Of a DNA stretch of 64,000 nucleotides, positions 61,337 through 64,000 are shown piece after piece (the stretch's first letter is position 1; each line of letters opens with the position of its first letter). The stretch comes from Onchidella celtica. Lineage: Eukaryota > Mollusca > Gastropoda > Systellommatophora > Onchidiidae. The stretch spans positions 19,735,543 to 19,799,542 of the forward strand of contig OZ007572.1 in the NCBI GenBank assembly GCA_963931925.1. The letters are read 5' to 3'. The translations under genes were made by a program, and so were the position numbers. The notes beneath the pieces are model-generated. The model worked only from the letters and a program-made list of their open reading frames with translations, searched no databases and had not been told where the DNA came from.

Positions 61337-62326
61337 GTCAGTTGCATATATCTTTTCCTTTCATTTCTCTGCCATTTTACGCACAACTATATGCAGTTAT
61401 ATATATCCAAGCTTAACCTCCTTATCTTTTAGTCCCTTTATTTTATGAAAATATCTTTCATAGGAATAATTATGTTACATTGCTATAAAAAATTTTGTTT
61501 CTAGAAATACTTAAAAACTTATTTTAAACTTAATTGGCAAATATTTGTCTCATTAATATGATACTTTCCATTGCATGTACAGCTAGGCTGGAGCATAACT
61601 GATGTCCTACATCAGTGAAAAATAAGTAGCTCTACTAAAGTTGATCTTTTTGGTTCTGAAAGACAGCAGTACAAGTATTTTCTGATAGTGATCAGAGAGA
61701 TAAACCAGCTTTTCTTTCAGCACATTCATTTTTTTTAAAGAACAAGATAAAGGACTGTGGCATCACAATGGTGTTACAGCATTTTCAAAAGACACCTTTA
61801 ATTTAATATAATATGTTCACATCCAAAAACAAACAAAAAAGTAAACTGAGCTTCATCTCTATTTTAGTATAGGCACTCGCAGAGTCACTTCATACTGCAC
61901 TGCACACAACTAGTCGCCAGGATTACTAACTTTCATCTCAGTTTTCTGTCCACTAACAGCATCACAAAGTCAGTGGCACAATGTAGCTCTCTGACCAGAC
62001 CATTTTGTATAAAAAGTCTCTTGATGCAAAAGATTTGGAAAACCATAATAATCATGGCGTATTAGACTATCACTGTACAAAATCTCTTGATTGCAAAAGG
62101 ATAGAAAATTGTAATAATCATGGTCTATTAGACTATTTTATATTAGTTTGCATATTCTCTTGATGGCAAAGAAAAAGGAAACTTTTTGTCAATTATGTCC
62201 CATATACAGTCAGTTTGTCAGTTCCTTAGATCTGGCTGTTAGTCAGATTTATCAAGGTAGTTGTTTGTTACTCAGTCATCACATTAAGTAAATTTTCAAA
62301 TCAAGCCCCTCTCTTTAAGTTTCACA

Positions 62327-62357
<31 letters not shown>

Positions 62358-64000
62358 TTATTATATAGCGCATATCCATTTTTAAAATGCTCTATGCGCT
62401 TTACAGAAGAAACCTGTCAACCACAGAGCAGCTAACTCATGTAATAAGTTCTGATGCTTTGACAAGAACTAAGAGTTCAGATTTTTTTTTTCAAAATCAT
62501 GTAAATTATCTGATTTTGGCGAACAAAGTATGTAATGAAATATCATTTGTAAAATGAGAAAAATAGTGAAATCAGAATGCGATATGTAACTGTACTTTCA
62601 ATTTCATGTTATCTTTATTAAATGAGCGTCATCAATTTCCACAGGCCATAAGTGCAGAAAAACTTAAAGACATTTTATCATTTGTATCAAATGCATACAA
62701 TTACTGTGGGCATTCATAACTGATCGATTGGTTGATTGTTAACTAAGTGCAAAGATCTTCTGTTTTTTTGCAGGGTTATTTTTCGACCAAATTGATTGTC
62801 ACCTGATCATGCTAATCTTTGCAGAAGTAGATGTTTATTTGTGTGTACATTATAATGAGTTTCAATCCTGTGAAATCATACCCAGATTTTTGCTTTCTTA
62901 TGCTGACAGTGAAATTCTTTTTATTGACATGAAAATATGAATGTGAAAGCTGGATATTGCTTGTAAATCATGAGAGTCAAAGATTGGATTGAAGTGATTT
63001 CAGGGTGTGAAAATGACATTTGCAAAGCTACTGGATAATGAAGGATATATAAAAGTTTGTGCTGGGTACGGTTCCGACTCCAGTGTTGACTCCTTAAGGA
63101 CTGACCCGCACCTTGCAACTCCGATACCAGAATATGGTACTGGTACTGGTGCCGATAGTGCAAAGACATTCTAGTTTTCCTTCTCTTTACCTCTGCTTAA
63201 TTTATATGTCATACCTGTAAATATTACATGGTAAAGATTTTAAATACTTGTCTGTGTTCACCTGACACTACAGTACCTCACCAGTGCCCCAACTAAATTT
63301 TGACTGTTCACCTTTGCATCCTGCAGTCTCAGGGTCAGTGTCAGGATCTGGGAATTGACTCTAGTGCTGAAATTTTGACATCACTCTTTGAGTTAGTGCC
63401 AGGGTCGACACCAGTGTCAGAATCTTTCATCAAAGAATCATGATATCACTGGATTCGGTGTCGAATCCAATGAGAAGTTATGATGTTGGAGCCTAGAGTC
63501 ATGACACTGAAAAAGTATCAATGCCGCCCAGCCCTAATAAAACTATGCTTTGCCCTTCATACCAGTACACCATGCCACACTCTTCATTGAGCCTTGGATT
63601 GTTAATTCTGTTCATTTGATTTGGCATATAATTTAAAAATTCCAGTGACTGAGTCTTTAAGACTGTGTGACTGGGGTCTTTCCTACTCTTCTTGGTCTCA
63701 TTGTTTCCAAGTCTAAGGCTGTCTTGCAGCAGACTGATATAGGATTTGTCAGATTCTGGTACGAAATTGTATGGGATGCAATGTAGGGGCAACTCCAAAT
63801 GTCCAGAAATATCATAAAAACCACAGAAAAACTGTGGGGTCACAGCAGGGCTATAAGCAAAGCCATTTTTATTTCTCACGCAGGGTTTCGCAACATACAA
63901 CCTTTTCTTTTTGCCCAATTTTGACTTTCCAAATGTCCAGGTCTCCATATATGTCAGAGATTGAAGGGATGCTATATAAGGGAGAAAATGGTTTGGTTGA
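61337..64000. other. GRAMD4 terminal intron (gene continues off window)
   Basis: Coding phase is 0 at the donor after 61336. No exon resembling the last GRAMD4 block (VFGA...RDE) was found. The stretch holds an (ATT)n run at 62329-62357 followed by a TATATAGCGCATATCC tail block to 62412, a degenerate GACTCCAGTGTTGACTCC-like region at about 63070-63480, and an inverted repeat partner at 63855-63935. Confidence 0.55.
62329..62412. repeat. (ATT)n plus LINE/SINE 3' tail relic
   Basis: About nine ATT units are followed by TTATATAGCGCATATCC and CTCTATGCGCTTTACAG. The tail of the CR1/L2-like LINE at 18063 has the same layout ((AAT)n, TTATATAGCGCCCAACCC, CTCTGGGCGCTTTAAC). It is therefore a heavily 5'-truncated LINE copy or a SINE with a borrowed tail. 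Confidence 0.65.

Noticed and set aside
62640-62719. Possible last GRAMD4 exon (acceptor TTCCACAG followed by AISAEKLKDILSFVS and a stop)
   Set aside because: The phase is right and it is open to a stop, but it lacks the VFGA...RDE block that ends the GRAM domain in orthologues. The true exon is more likely beyond 64000.
63007-63173. Alternative last GRAMD4 exon starting GVKMTFAKLLDNEG
   Set aside because: It has no similarity to the GRAM domain C-terminus, and its downstream part is a degenerate GACTCC-rich repeat.
63499-63948. 149-codon minus-strand open frame
   Set aside because: It overlaps a dispersed repeat with an inverted copy at 60715 and has no recognised domain.

Overview
The window looks like an AT-rich, repeat-laden invertebrate genome, most likely a mollusc and probably a gastropod. 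That placement is an inference from the intron-rich genes, their level of similarity to vertebrate orthologues, and the LINE/SINE/MITE content; no species marker was found. Three host genes can be read exon by exon, and their reading phases close exactly. (1) The 5' end of HUWE1 is on the minus strand: four coding exons between 4059 and 1630, with the rest of this giant HECT ubiquitin ligase lying off the left edge. (2) A complete CCDC14 orthologue (centriolar satellite, centriole-duplication protein) is on the plus strand: twelve coding exons from 15862 to 34319, 5238 nt and 1745 codons, almost twice the human length. (3) GRAMD4 (GRAM-domain membrane protein) is on the plus strand: sixteen coding exons from 43524 to 61336, 579 codons, with only the last stretch off the right edge. 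HUWE1 and CCDC14 are divergent. The roughly 11 kb between their start codons holds promoter-like sites: two CRE palindromes near 11.5 kb and a YY1-type element at 13.39 kb.

Almost everything else is transposable-element material. There are three LINEs. A 5'-truncated CR1/L2-like copy (minus, 18063-23261) is itself split by a 5'-truncated second LINE (plus, 19648-22565), both inside CCDC14 intron 4. A near-complete LINE (minus, 38723-43014) lies between CCDC14 and GRAMD4, has a 14-bp target duplication, and carries only one visible frame break in its EN-RT ORF. Two copies of one tRNA-headed SINE occur (3445-3894 plus; 58289-58740 minus). Four TTAA-flanked insertions look piggyBac-type.

The most unusual material is a set of short inverted-repeat elements. 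Six elements with five different terminal sequences share one roughly 75-100 bp internal core, and four or five of them show clear 8-bp target duplications. One of these (43634-43878) sits exactly on the 5' splice site of GRAMD4 exon 1, and its target duplication, GAGGTAAG, has duplicated the splice donor. A second core, GTTAGGGGACCGTAG..., shows the same pattern of one core inside different ends at four loci. Other local oddities are an intronic copy of CCDC14 exon 3, a GC-AG intron, a 61-bp tandem array that begins on a splice donor, a 40-bp minisatellite and a 180-bp tandem block.
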